Below, one piece after another: positions 14,720 through 22,262 of a stretch of 41,150 nt of DNA. The stretch is taken from assembly GCA_947631395.1 (NCBI GenBank), contig CANRLF010000017.1, positions 1 through 41,150 on the forward strand. The letters are read 5' to 3'. The first letter of the stretch is position 1. Every line of letters starts with the position of its first letter. Source of the stretch: an uncultured Oscillospiraceae bacterium. GTDB lineage: Bacteria > Bacillota > Clostridia > Oscillospirales > Oscillospiraceae. The translations under genes and the position numbers were made by a program. The notes under the pieces were generated by a model, which saw only the letters and a list, made by a program, of their open reading frames with translations, made no database searches and had not been told where the DNA came from.

Positions 14720-16336
14720 TTGGCAGAGCAGAAAAGACCCAACTATCTGACGGGGGCGGCGACCCTTGCCGCCACGGTGGCTATCACCAAGGTCATCGGG
14801 ATGATCTACAAGATACCGCTGTTCAATATCCTTGGCGACGCGGGATCAGGTCACTTCAACGTGATGTACTACATCTACACGCTGATACTGACCATCTCCA
14901 CCGCCGGTGTGCCCGTGGCCATCTCGAGGCTCATATCCGAGGCCCGGGCATCCTCCAGGCCCATGCAGGCCAGGCGGTACTACTCCGTAGGCATGATCAC
15001 CTTCGGCATCATCGGCATCGTGGCCATGACATTCATGCTCATAAAGGCCCAGTGGTTGGCGGACAGGGTCCACGACTCCCAGGTGGCTGTGGGGGTCAGG
15101 TGCCTGGCCCCGGCGGTGCTCTTCGCGTGCATCGTATCAGTCTTAAGGGGCTACGCCCAGGGCCACAACAAGATGCTCCCCACCTCAATAAGCCAGCTCA
15201 TGGAGGTGGGCTGCAAGCTCGTTTTCGGCCTTGCCATTGCCTGGTATTTAAAGTCCGCCGGTGCCAGCACACCGGTTATAGCGGCGGGGGCCATCGTTGG
15301 CATCACCATAGGCCTCGGCCTTTCCATCCCGGTGCTCATCGTCCAGTGCCGCCACATTGCCCGCGATACCCCCATGACATTGAACCTTGACCAGCCCATG
15401 TCCCGGGGGGCCACGGCCAGAAAGATACTTGCCGTCAGCATACCCATAACCCTGAGCTCCTCCGTGCTCAATATAATAAACCTCATCGATACGGCCAACA
15501 TAAGGGAGCGCCTTGCCAACGGCGCGGGCTTTGTTCAGGACAAGGTCGACGTGCTCTACGGCGTATACTCAAAGGGCATGACCTTCTTCACCGTGCCGTC
15601 CTCCTTCATAACGCCCATATGTGTGGCGGTGGTGCCGGTCATTGCCGGGGCCCTTGCCAAGCGCGAGCTGGGTCAGGCCAAGTCCACTGTGGAGTCCTGC
15701 ATGAAGCTCACAAATCTTTTGGCCATGCCGGCGGCGGTGGGCCTCGCGGTGCTGGCACAGCCCATATTCGACGTGCTTTTCCCCGGTTCAAATGAGCGCG
15801 GCCCGGAGCTTCTCACAATGCTCGGCATAGCCTCCTACTTTGTGTGCACCTACCTTATAACAAACGGGGTACTGCAGGCAACGGGCTATGAAAAGCTGGC
15901 CCTTATCGCCCTGCCTGTCGGGGGACTTATAAAGATCGGCGTAAACTACGTGCTGGTGGGCAACCCCGACATAAACATCTCCGGCGCTCCTATCGGGACG
16001 CTGGTGTGCTACTTCGTGATCACCGCTTTGAACCTCATCTTCATAACAGTCAAGGTCCCCCAGAGGCCGAATTACATCAGGATAACCGTAAGGCCCCTCA
16101 TATGCTCGCTGCTGATGGGCGGCGCGGCTTGGGGAGTGTACGGCCTTACGGATAAATTCATAGGGCCGGCCCTGGGCGGGGGGCGCCTTGGGGAGCTCGT
16201 CTGCCTGGCGCTGGCGATATTGGTGGCCGTGGCGGTGTATTTCGTCCTCATAATAGCCCTGAGGGCAGTGACCAAGGAGGACATATTACTGCTCCCAAAG
16301 GGCGATAAACTGGCAAAAGTGCTGAAATTGCGGTGA
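14720..16336 (+). CDS. MOP-superfamily lipid flippase (SpoVB/YabM/MurJ-like)
   Basis: A 538-residue polytopic membrane protein with about 14 predicted helices, matching the polysaccharide-biosynthesis/SpoVB branch of the MOP superfamily (N-terminal LTGAATLAATVAITKVIGMIYKIPLFNILG). Members flip undecaprenyl-linked precursors such as lipid II. I chose the TTG at 14720 because GAGAGGA lies 8 nt upstream; an ATG at 14669 has no ribosome binding site. Its place directly before mazG and rqcP matches the yabM-yabN-yabO order of Bacillus subtilis, so YabM is the best analogue. The substrate remains inference. Confidence 0.88.
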   Translation: MAEQKRPNYLTGAATLAATVAITKVIGMIYKIPLFNILGDAGSGHFNVMYYIYTLILTISTAGVPVAISRLISEARASSRPMQARRYYSVGMITFGIIGIVAMTFMLIKAQWLADRVHDSQVAVGVRCLAPAVLFACIVSVLRGYAQGHNKMLPTSISQLMEVGCKLVFGLAIAWYLKSAGASTPVIAAGAIVGITIGLGLSIPVLIVQCRHIARDTPMTLNLDQPMSRGATARKILAVSIPITLSSSVLNIINLIDTANIRERLANGAGFVQDKVDVLYGVYSKGMTFFTVPSSFITPICVAVVPVIAGALAKRELGQAKSTVESCMKLTNLLAMPAAVGLAVLAQPIFDVLFPGSNERGPELLTMLGIASYFVCTYLITNGVLQATGYEKLALIALPVGGLIKIGVNYVLVGNPDINISGAPIGTLVCYFVITALNLIFITVKVPQRPNYIRITVRPLICSLLMGGAAWGVYGLTDKFIGPALGGGRLGELVCLALAILVAVAVYFVLIIALRAVTKEDILLLPKGDKLAKVLKLR

Positions 16337-16380
16337 CAAAAGAGATTTATTCATTTTTTACTTGAAGTTGAGGAAAAAAT

Positions 16381-17163
16381 ATGATAGATTTTGAATACAA
16401 AACCGAATATGACGTAGAGGACCTGCGGAACATCGTGAAGATCCTGCGCTCCGAGGGGGGCTGCCCCTGGGACAGGGAGCAGACCCACGAGTCCATAAGG
16501 CGCGAGTTCATCGAGGAGGTCTACGAGGTCATAGAGGCCATAGACGAGGGCAGTCCCGAGCACCTGAGAGAGGAGCTGGGGGACGTGCTTTTGCAGGTGG
16601 TGTTCCACGCCCGTATCGAGGAGGAGCAGGGGCACTACGACCTGAACGCCGTGGCCGACGGTGTTTGTAAAAAGCTGATTTTACGCCACCCACACGTCTT
16701 TGGCAACGTGGAGGTCGCGGACTCCGCCGAGGTCCTGCAAAACTGGGACAAGATAAAAAGGGTGGAAAAGCACCAGAGCACCGTCACAAGCTCCCTTGAG
16801 AGCGTGGCCAGGAGCCTGCCGGCCCTGTGGCGGGCGGAGAAGCTCCAGAAAAAAGCGGCAAAAGTCGGCTTTGACTGGGTATCCGTTGAGGGCGCGATGG
16901 ATAAGATAGATGAGGAGGCCGGGGAGCTCCGGCAGGTCCTCGGGGACCCGGACAGGGCCGCGGAGGAGCTGGGGGATCTGCTGTTCTCCTGCGTGAACGT
17001 GGCGAGATTTATAAAGGCCGACCCGGAGGAGATACTAAGGGCCGCCTCGGACAAGTTCCTGAGCCGCTTTTCCCGGCTGGAGGCCCAGGCCACGGCCCGG
17101 GGCCGCAGACTTGAGGACATGACCCTGGAGGAAATGGACGCCGTCTGGGAGGAGATAAAATAG
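16381..17163 (+). CDS. mazG: Nucleoside triphosphate pyrophosphohydrolase MazG
   Basis: The 260-residue protein removes pyrophosphate from (d)NTPs, cleaning aberrant nucleotides and tuning stress nucleotide pools. It has two MazG domains in tandem. The N-terminal one carries [30 protein letters not shown] with the metal-binding acidic EExxE pattern, and [14 protein letters not shown]. The C-terminal one carries KVGFDWVS...DEEAGEL...[12 protein letters not shown]. The length is typical. GAGGA lies before the ATG. The B. subtilis counterpart YabN also carries an extra N-terminal methylase domain, which is absent here. Confidence 0.95.
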   Translation: MIDFEYKTEYDVEDLRNIVKILRSEGGCPWDREQTHESIRREFIEEVYEVIEAIDEGSPEHLREELGDVLLQVVFHARIEEEQGHYDLNAVADGVCKKLILRHPHVFGNVEVADSAEVLQNWDKIKRVEKHQSTVTSSLESVARSLPALWRAEKLQKKAAKVGFDWVSVEGAMDKIDEEAGELRQVLGDPDRAAEELGDLLFSCVNVARFIKADPEEILRAASDKFLSRFSRLEAQATARGRRLEDMTLEEMDAVWEEIK

Positions 17164-17182
17164 TCCGGGCGCGAGAGCTGAA

Positions 17183-17206
17183 TTTAAAACCCACACGGGT
17201 TTTAAA
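17183..17206. promoter_or_regulatory. Perfect 10-bp inverted repeat in the hup leader
   Basis: TTTAAAACCC and GGGTTTTAAA are exact reverse complements around ACAC. It sits between the mazG stop and the hup ribosome binding site. It could be an operator, a leader hairpin for hup mRNA, or a weak terminator for upstream transcription; the 3' arm ends in TTTTAAA rather than a long T run. Confidence 0.55.
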
Positions 17207-17236
17207 GATATAAATACATTGGAGGAAGTAAAGAAC

Positions 17237-17512
17237 ATGAACAAGACAGAGCTTATCAGCACGGTCGCCGAGAAGACCGGTCTTTCCAAGAAGGATTCCG
17301 ACAAGGCCGTTAACGCCGCCATCGACTCCATTGTCGAGGCCATGAAGGCCGGCGAGAAGGTCACCCTTATCGGCTTCGGCGCCTTCGAGACCAAGGAGCG
17401 CGCCGCCCGCGTGGGCCGCAATCCTCAGACCAAGGAGACCATCAACATCCCCGCCAGCCGCATCCCCGTTTTCAAGGCCGGCAAGGCTCTCAAGGACACC
17501 ATCGCTGAGTGA
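17237..17512 (+). CDS. hup: HU-family nucleoid DNA-binding protein
   Basis: The 91-residue protein is a canonical [22 protein letters not shown] helices, the GFGAFE core, the DNA-binding beta arm with [17 protein letters not shown], and the C-terminal FKAGKALKD. It forms dimers that bend and coat DNA. GGAGG lies 11 nt before the ATG at 17237. The gene sits between mazG and rqcP, as seen in many Clostridia. Its own leader palindrome and a strong downstream hairpin suggest a separate abundant short transcript. Confidence 0.97.
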   Translation: MNKTELISTVAEKTGLSKKDSDKAVNAAIDSIVEAMKAGEKVTLIGFGAFETKERAARVGRNPQTKETINIPASRIPVFKAGKALKDTIAE

Positions 17513-17523
17513 TCGCTCAGGTG

Positions 17524-17582
17524 AGATGGGCCGGGGCCATACCCCCGGCCCATCTTGTGACCACGCCCCGGCCAGCCGGGGC
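17524..17582 (+). terminator. Two GC-rich hairpins after hup
   Basis: A perfect 13-bp stem AGATGGGCCGGGG/CCCCGGCCCATCT (17524-17555) is followed by GCCCCGG-CCAG-CCGGGGC (17565-17582). Neither has a long T run, so they may be attenuators or RNA-stabilising 3' ends that let part of transcription enter rqcP. Confidence 0.55.
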
Positions 17583-17622
17583 ATAACCTTTTAATGAAGC
17601 TTTTGACGGAGTTTCCATTGAT

Positions 17623-17865
17623 ATGAGACTTGACAAATACCTGAAGGTATCGCGCCTTATAAAGCGCCGCACCGTAGCCGCGGAGGCCGCGGACGGCGGC
17701 AGAGTGACCGTGAACGGCGTCACCGCCAAGCCCTCCAAGGAGGTAAAGCCCGGGGACATAATAGAGCTTTCCTTCGGGGCGAAAAAGGTAAGGGTAGAGG
17801 TGGTGTCCGTGGAGGCCACCGTCCGCAAGGACGACGCCTCCGGCATGTACCGGGAGATAGTCTGA
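17623..17865 (+). CDS. rqcP: RqcP (YabO)-like S4 RNA-binding protein
   Basis: The 80-residue protein is one S4 domain: MRLDKYLKVSRLIKRRTVAAEAADGG...VTVNGVTAKPSKEVKPGD. In Bacillus, RqcP/YabO joins RqcH on split 50S subunits and drives C-terminal alanine tailing of stalled peptides. The short length and the neighbourhood (flippase, mazG) favour RqcP over the related heat-shock protein Hsp15. The yabP and yabQ sporulation genes that usually follow are absent; an unrelated permease gene follows instead. Confidence 0.87.
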   Translation: MRLDKYLKVSRLIKRRTVAAEAADGGRVTVNGVTAKPSKEVKPGDIIELSFGAKKVRVEVVSVEATVRKDDASGMYREIV

Positions 17866-17919
17866 CCTTTATGGCGGCGGGCCCCTGTGGGAGAGGGGCC
17901 AAAAAGGAAGTTTGATCTT

Positions 17920-19275
17920 ATGAAAAAATTCAAATGGGACAAAAAGTACCTATATTGGGGATTGACAGGCTTTTTCGTGGTGGTGGCGAGCATAGCCTTC
18001 TTCTGGCTGCTCAGCAGTATACCGTCCATAAACAGGGTGCTGTCGATAATGGTCTCGGCCCTGACGCCGGTCATCTACGGCATACTCATCGCCTATCTCC
18101 TCAACAGAGTACTCAATATATTTGAAAAGAAGGTCTTTATAAAGCTCACCGGCAGGATGTTCAAAAAACGCCCGGTGACGGCCCAAAAGGCCGCCAGGAT
18201 ATTCTCCATCATCCTGACGATGACCCTGGTCCTGGGGGGCCTTGCCGGGGTGATGGTAATAATCCTTCCGGAGATATACGCCAGCCTTGAGAAGCTGGTG
18301 CTGAGCTCCCAGGACTACCTGACGGCCGCCATAGACTGGATAGAGAACGTCCTTGACGGATACGCCCTGGAGGACGTGGTGGTGGAGTGGATCAACTCCA
18401 TCTCCGACTCCTTCGTGAGCTGGCTCCAGAACACGCTCATCCCGAGCCTGGGGGATGTGATAACGAGCATAACCGGCGGCGTCATATCGGTGATCTCCGC
18501 CGTGGTGGACCTGTTCATCGGCGTTGTTATATCGGTGTACGTCATGTACAACAAGGAGACCTTCTGCGCCCAGGTGAAAAAGGTGACCTACGCCGTGTTC
18601 GGCGTGAAGCTCGCCAATGTGATAATCACCGAGACGAAGGGCGTGGACGAGGCCTTCGGCAACTACATAGTGGGTACCCTGATAGACGCCCTCATCGTGG
18701 GGCTCCTGAACTACATCTTTATGATGCTCACGGGTATGCCCTATGTGGCGCTTATAACGCTCCTCGTGGGCCTGACCAACATAATACCCATGTTCGGCCC
18801 CATCATCGGCGCCGTCCCCTCCGCGCTTCTGCTGCTGCTGGAAAACCCCACGCAGGCGCTTATATTCGTAATATTCACCGTCATCATCCAGCAGGTGGAC
18901 GGACAAATACTCAAGCCCCGCATCCACGCCTCCCGCACGGGCCTTTCGGGCTTCTGGATAATGTTCGCCATCCTCTTCTTCGGGGGCCTGTTCGGCCTTA
19001 CCGGTATGCTCCTGGGCGTACCGCTGACCACGGTGCTTTACAGCATCTGCAAGCGCCTCAATAACCGGGGCCTCCGCCGCCGGGGCCTTCCCGAGGACAC
19101 GGAGTTCTACCGGGACATAGACCACATCGACACCCTGACCCGGGCCCCGATATATAAATCCGCCGTCGCCTCCCCAGCCATCCCCGAGCCCCCCACGGAG
19201 CCGGAGATGACAGCGGAGCCGGAGCCCCCGGCGGAACCGGAGCGTCCCGACCCGACAGCCGATGAGAGAAAATAA
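17920..19275 (+). CDS. AI-2E family permease (YdiK/YtvI-like) with acidic Pro/Glu tail
   Basis: The 451-residue membrane protein has about seven or eight hydrophobic helices in the AI-2E transporter layout: an N-terminal pair, a long soluble region (about 125-185), then the conserved LVGLTNIIPMFGPIIGAVPS and LKPRIHASRTGLSGFWIM. Family members export autoinducer-2 or act as Na+/H+ antiporters; the substrate here is unknown. The last ~40 residues are a P/E/T-rich tail (PEPPTEPEMTAEPEPPAEPE). The ATG at 17920 has GGAAG upstream; a GTG at 17887 is less likely. A GGCCCCT/AGGGGCC hairpin (17880-17900) lies just before the start. Confidence 0.87.
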   Translation: MKKFKWDKKYLYWGLTGFFVVVASIAFFWLLSSIPSINRVLSIMVSALTPVIYGILIAYLLNRVLNIFEKKVFIKLTGRMFKKRPVTAQKAARIFSIILTMTLVLGGLAGVMVIILPEIYASLEKLVLSSQDYLTAAIDWIENVLDGYALEDVVVEWINSISDSFVSWLQNTLIPSLGDVITSITGGVISVISAVVDLFIGVVISVYVMYNKETFCAQVKKVTYAVFGVKLANVIITETKGVDEAFGNYIVGTLIDALIVGLLNYIFMMLTGMPYVALITLLVGLTNIIPMFGPIIGAVPSALLLLLENPTQALIFVIFTVIIQQVDGQILKPRIHASRTGLSGFWIMFAILFFGGLFGLTGMLLGVPLTTVLYSICKRLNNRGLRRRGLPEDTEFYRDIDHIDTLTRAPIYKSAVASPAIPEPPTEPEMTAEPEPPAEPERPDPTADERK

Positions 19276-19360
19276 AAAGACACACCGCCTTTCCGGCGGA
19301 GGCCACAAAACAGTATGTTGTTTGAGCTTGCCTTTAAGACGAGCCGGGACAGCGGATAGG

Positions 19361-19403
19361 AACGCTCTGGACGAGGAATGTATCGCCGGAGCGTTTTCTA
19401 TTT
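19361..19403 (+). terminator. Intrinsic terminator upstream of aac(6')
   Basis: The stem AACGCTCTGG/CCGGAGCGTT (one G-U pair, 15-nt loop) is followed by TTCTATTT. It would insulate the acetyltransferase gene from read-through of the permease operon. Confidence 0.6.
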
Positions 19404-19476
19404 GATGTGGGCAGAAACTTCGGGAAAATTCGATTAACCGTCTTAACGGACAGTAGATTTCTTCACATTTGGTTGG

Positions 19477-19525
19477 TATAATGTTCAGTGTCGAGTGGGC
19501 GACTATTCGACAAATCGGGATTTGT
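19477..19525 (+). promoter_or_regulatory. Promoter -10 and hairpin leader of aac(6')
   Basis: A perfect TATAAT (19477-19482) follows a weak -35 (TAGATT, 17 bp upstream). The transcribed leader of about 50 nt has a possible GTCGA/TCGAC stem and then a perfect 7-bp palindrome ACAAATC-GG-GATTTGT (19510-19525), which ends just before the GGAGG ribosome binding site. The arrangement suits an RNA or repressor control of translation; which one is unknown. Confidence 0.5.
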
Positions 19526-19537
19526 GGAGGGCCTATT

Positions 19538-19972
19538 ATGGTAAAACAGGCAAAACCAGGTGACGCCATGACATTGGCAGAGCTGGCAATGAAGCTGTGG
19601 AAAGGGCATTCCATTAAAGAATTGTCGAAGATGTTTGATGATCTCATTTCCGGCGACAATGCGGTGTGTTTCCTCCAATATGTTGACGGGAAAGCGATAG
19701 GCTTTGCGCAGTGCCAGCTCAGGTACGAGTATGTGGAAGGGACTGACAGCTCTCCCGTTGGATATTTGGAAGGTATCTTTGTTGAAGATGAGTATCGCAA
19801 GTACGGCCATGCCAAGACACTGCTGAGAGCGTGTGAAGCATGGGCAAAAGAAAAACATTGTACAGAGTTTGCAAGTGATTGTGAACTCGAAAATGACGAC
19901 AGTTTGCGTTTTCATACGGCGATGGGGTTTGAGGTAGCAAATCGGATCATTTGTTTCAGGAAAGATATATAA
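19538..19972 (+). CDS. AAC(6')-I-type aminoglycoside 6'-N-acetyltransferase
   Basis: The 144-residue GNAT protein strongly resembles AAC(6')-I enzymes of the Iz/Iaa group: GFAQCQLRYEYVEGTDSSPV, YLEGIFVEDEYRKYGHAKTLL, and FASDCELENDDSLRFHTAMG with the C-terminal IICFRK. The match to memory of Salmonella AAC(6')-Iaa is collinear over the whole length. These enzymes acetylate the 6' amine of kanamycin/tobramycin-type aminoglycosides with acetyl-CoA. GTGGAGG precedes the ATG at 19538. Codon use is visibly richer in A/T third positions than in neighbours, which suggests transfer. It could still be a silent or broad-substrate chromosomal variant. Confidence 0.82.
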   Translation: MVKQAKPGDAMTLAELAMKLWKGHSIKELSKMFDDLISGDNAVCFLQYVDGKAIGFAQCQLRYEYVEGTDSSPVGYLEGIFVEDEYRKYGHAKTLLRACEAWAKEKHCTEFASDCELENDDSLRFHTAMGFEVANRIICFRKDI

Positions 19973-20256
19973 ACAAATTCCCGTTTGTCGAGATGTCGTA
20001 AAACCCTTTAGGAACTAAAGGGCGCACTTCTATACCTAGGTCTGGCGACCATGTATCGTGCGCTCGGAAGGCTCTCTCTGACAGCAGAAAGCCGCCGTCC
20101 GACTGCGAAGCGTGCCTTGGCAGAGGTTTCGTCGCTTCGCGACCGCAAGGGGACGCCCCCCCTGCGCCGCTAAAAGCGGCTATCCCCTGTGTACTTGCCG
20201 AACAGATAAACCCGCTTCGCGTCTTTCCCTGTTCAGTAAGTCTGAATTGGATACCG
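19973..20256. other. Accessory-element scar downstream of aac(6'), with oriT-like site
   Basis: No gene with a ribosome binding site was found. The stretch is full of short hairpins: CCCTTTAG-gaa-CTAAAGGG (20004-20022), ACCTAGGT (20034-20041), GTCGC-ttc-GCGAC, GCCGCT-aaa-AGCGGC, and a GAACAG/CTGTTC pair. Style and composition recall non-coding ends of mobilisable or conjugative elements of gut Firmicutes; this is inference. Confidence 0.5.
20004..20041 (-). other. oriT-like sequence: IncQ/MobQ-type nic core with flanking inverted repeats
   Basis: On the minus strand, AAGTGCGCCCT (20019-20029) equals the nic-region core of R1162/RSF1010 and staphylococcal pSK41/pGO1 oriTs, where ATAAGTGCGCCCT is nicked by MobQ-type relaxases. 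The palindrome ACCTAGGT lies just 5' of it, and the CCCTTTAG/CTAAAGGG stem starts within it on the 3' side. No relaxase gene is in the window, so if functional it would have to be used in trans. Confidence 0.45.
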
Positions 20257-20306
20257 AAAAAGACCGTTGACACACCGGTTTCCCGGTAAAAAGTCAACGG
20301 CCTTTT
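20257..20306. terminator. Strong bidirectional terminator
   Basis: GACCGTTGAC (20262-20271) pairs with GTCAACGGCC (20293-20302) with an inner ACCGG/CCGGT pair. It is flanked by AAAAA on the left and TTTT on the right. It marks the right edge of the accessory patch and could end the leftward SLH-gene transcript. Confidence 0.72.
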
Positions 20307-20385
20307 CGTACTGTTTTATGAGCGGCGGTTTTTATTTGGCGGTGTGTTTTTTGCGGAGGGATAAGATTTTTCGCCGGGTGGGCGG

Positions 20386-21441
20386 TCAGATCATTCTCAT
20401 AAGGACCGTGGCTACCTGGCCTCTTGTGGCGGACATGGTGGGGGACATGAGCTCCTCGGTGTCGCTGGTGCCGTGTATGACGCCGGCGGCCACGGCCCAG
20501 CTGAGGGAGTCAAGGGCCCAGTCGCCTATTTGCGCCCTGTCCACGAATTTATCAAGGTCCACGCGGGCGGAGGTGTCCTTGCCGGTGGCCCTGGCGTAGC
20601 GGTAGAGCATGGTGGCCAGCTGCTGGCGGTCAAGGCCCATATCGGGGCTGAAGTTGGGGCCGCCGGTGCCGGTGACTATCTCCTTCTCCGTGGCCCAGGC
20701 CACGGCGTCGAGATACCAGGTCTCCCGCAGGTCGTTGTAGGGCAGTACGCCGGCTGAGGAGGGCATACCCGCGGCCTTCCACATGCCGTAGACCATCTCG
20801 GCCCTGGAGACGGAGGCGGAGGAGTGGAAGGTGGAGCCGCCGGAGTCGGGGAACATGCCGATGGACTTGGCGTAGGCGGCGGCGTCGGCGAACCACTCAA
20901 CGCCGGTCACGTCGTCATATATGAGCTCGGGCTTGCCCACAAGGCCGTTGGAGATGTAGGGTCCCTCAAGGAGCATGAGTGAGGGGGCCGAGGCGGTGAA
21001 AAGGGCCCGGGTGTCCTCGGCGCACAGATAGCGACGGCCGGAGCTGAGGGCCGCGCCGTCGGACACGGCCTCGCCGCGGCTCAGGTCCAGGACCTGGCCG
21101 GAGCGGACCGTCACGGAGAGGCCGCCCTCAAGGAGCGTGAGATAGCCGCCGGCGAGCACGGTGAGCTCCCCGCCGGACTTTGCCAGCATGAGCTGGCGGC
21201 CGGAGGTGTAGGTCACCTCAGACGAGGGGGAGTCATAGGGGGCGGCGGCCTTGTCATAGACGGCCTGGAGGCCGCGGTCTATGGCCTTGTCGGCGTCGCT
21301 GAGGATCCGGTCGGTGTACTCGCCCTCCATGTAGCTTTTTGTTATGAGGGGGTCCGAGGCCGAGCCGGGGCCGCTGGCGGAGGCCGCGGTCATCGCGACG
21401 AGAAGGGCCAGGGTGAGGCCCGCTGTTATAATTCGCTTCAT
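20386..21441 (-). CDS. Secreted protein with three C-terminal SLH domains
   Basis: The 351-residue protein starts with a signal peptide (MKRIITAGLTLALLVAMTAASAS). The middle part is beta-rich with repeating Gly turns (ELTVLAGGYLTLLEGGLSVTVRSGQV), of unknown function. The last ~140 residues are three SLH repeats (WFADAAAYAKSIGMF; WYLDAVAWATEKEIVTG; WALDSLSWAVAAGVIHG, each with the SRAEM/DRQQL/TRGQV helix), which anchor proteins to pyruvylated wall polymers. The start has AAGGAGGA upstream and overlaps the rex stop by 4 nt, so translation is coupled to rex. It may be an envelope structural or sensor protein. Confidence 0.87.
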   Translation of the reverse strand: MKRIITAGLTLALLVAMTAASASGPGSASDPLITKSYMEGEYTDRILSDADKAIDRGLQAVYDKAAAPYDSPSSEVTYTSGRQLMLAKSGGELTVLAGGYLTLLEGGLSVTVRSGQVLDLSRGEAVSDGAALSSGRRYLCAEDTRALFTASAPSLMLLEGPYISNGLVGKPELIYDDVTGVEWFADAAAYAKSIGMFPDSGGSTFHSSASVSRAEMVYGMWKAAGMPSSAGVLPYNDLRETWYLDAVAWATEKEIVTGTGGPNFSPDMGLDRQQLATMLYRYARATGKDTSARVDLDKFVDRAQIGDWALDSLSWAVAAGVIHGTSDTEELMSPTMSATRGQVATVLMRMI

Positions 21442-22085
21442 AAGTCCTCCTTGGTGTTCTGACTGCCCCTCAGGTGATAGCCCAGGGTCAGAAGGCTGTC
21501 GGAAAGGTGTACGTCCTCCACCACCGTGTCGCCCAGGTCGCTGTCGAAGTCGATGCCGGTGAAGTTCCATATCCCCCTGACGCCGTTGTCCGCGGCGAGC
21601 TTTGCCGCGGCGTTGGCGCTGGACTGGGGGAGCGTAAGTATTGCCACGTCCACCGGGTTATTTTTTAAAAAGTCGCCGATCTCGCCGGCGTCGCGGACGG
21701 TCACGCCGTTTATCACCGTGCCGATAAGGGACGGCTGGTTGTCGAAGGCGGCAATGACCCTGAAACCGTATTCGGAAAACCGGAAGTTGGAGATAAGCGC
21801 CCGGCCCAGATTGCCGGTGCCGATGACCACGGCCGTCAGCGTCTCATGGACGCCGAGTATCTCGGCCATCTCCTCCCGGAGCTCGTGTATATTGTAGCCG
21901 TAGCCCTGCTGTCCGAAGCCGCCGAAGCAGTTGAAGTCCTGGCGTATCTGGGAGGCCGTCACGCCGAGGCGGGCGGCCAGCTCCCCGGAGGAGATCTTCT
22001 CCACCTGCTGGCGCTCGAGAAACCTCATCCATCTCAAATACCTGGGGAGCCTCCGGATAACGTTGGCTGAAATTTTGTATCTCAT
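21438..22085 (-). CDS. rex: Redox-sensing transcriptional repressor Rex
   Basis: The 215-residue repressor binds DNA when NAD+ is high and lets go when NADH binds. The N-terminal winged helix is visible in ISANVIRRLPRYLRWM and LAARLGVTASQIRQDFNCFG. The Rossmann domain shows VVIGTGNLGRAL (G-x-G-x-x-G), AAFDNQPSLIG and a C-terminal domain-swapped helix. I chose the ATG at 22085 because GGAG lies 9 nt upstream; an ATG at 22100 overlaps that site. It likely regulates fermentation genes elsewhere; no clear Rex operator was found in this window. Confidence 0.95.
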   Translation of the reverse strand: MRYKISANVIRRLPRYLRWMRFLERQQVEKISSGELAARLGVTASQIRQDFNCFGGFGQQGYGYNIHELREEMAEILGVHETLTAVVIGTGNLGRALISNFRFSEYGFRVIAAFDNQPSLIGTVINGVTVRDAGEIGDFLKNNPVDVAILTLPQSSANAAAKLAADNGVRGIWNFTGIDFDSDLGDTVVEDVHLSDSLLTLGYHLRGSQNTKEDL

Positions 22086-22224
22086 TTCACATCGCTCCAT
22101 AATAAAGCATAGGCCCGGCGCGAAAAATAAAGGGGGATATTGCGATACGGATACGCGGCCGAGGCGGGACGGCCCGCCGGGGGCGCGTCGCCGGGCGTCG
22201 GCGTTTGTTGTGTTTCGCGTTTAT

Positions 22225-22255
22225 TATACCATACCCGCGGAGCGGGGATGGTATA
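22225..22255. promoter_or_regulatory. Palindrome with extended -10 boxes on both strands
   Basis: TATACCATACCCGC (22225-22238) and GCGGGGATGGTATA (22242-22255) are complementary at 13 of 14 positions. The minus strand reads TGGTATAAT (extended -10, -10 hexamer at 22224-22229), suitable for rex. The plus strand reads TGGTATATT, a mirror-image extended -10. No good -35 was seen for either. Confidence 0.5.
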
Positions 22256-22262
22256 TTGCCAT

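Larger units (their letters stand above)
19276..19537. other. Gap before aac(6'): terminators, promoter, leader
   Basis: Composition changes here from GC-rich core to a more even A+T content. Content in order: a weak CCGCC/GGCGG hairpin (19285-19299), a stronger terminator (19361-19403), a -10 box (19477-19482) and a 50-nt leader with two hairpins ahead of the acetyltransferase. No gene was seen. Confidence 0.6.

Noticed and set aside
17950-19815. Minus-strand open frame of 621 codons opposite the AI-2E permease gene
   Set aside because: It is an antisense shadow of a clear membrane-protein gene and aac(6'), rich in His/Arg/Gly from GC-biased codons, without recognisable domains or ribosome binding site.
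19956-20297. Minus-strand 113-codon frame downstream of aac(6')
   Set aside because: It crosses several hairpins and the oriT-like site, has no ribosome binding site or domain, and starts inside the terminator stem. Non-coding element DNA is the better reading.
22205-22225. Possible Rex operator around TTGTTGTGTTTCGCG upstream of rex
   Set aside because: Only one half-site resembles the TTGTGA-type consensus; the symmetric half is missing.
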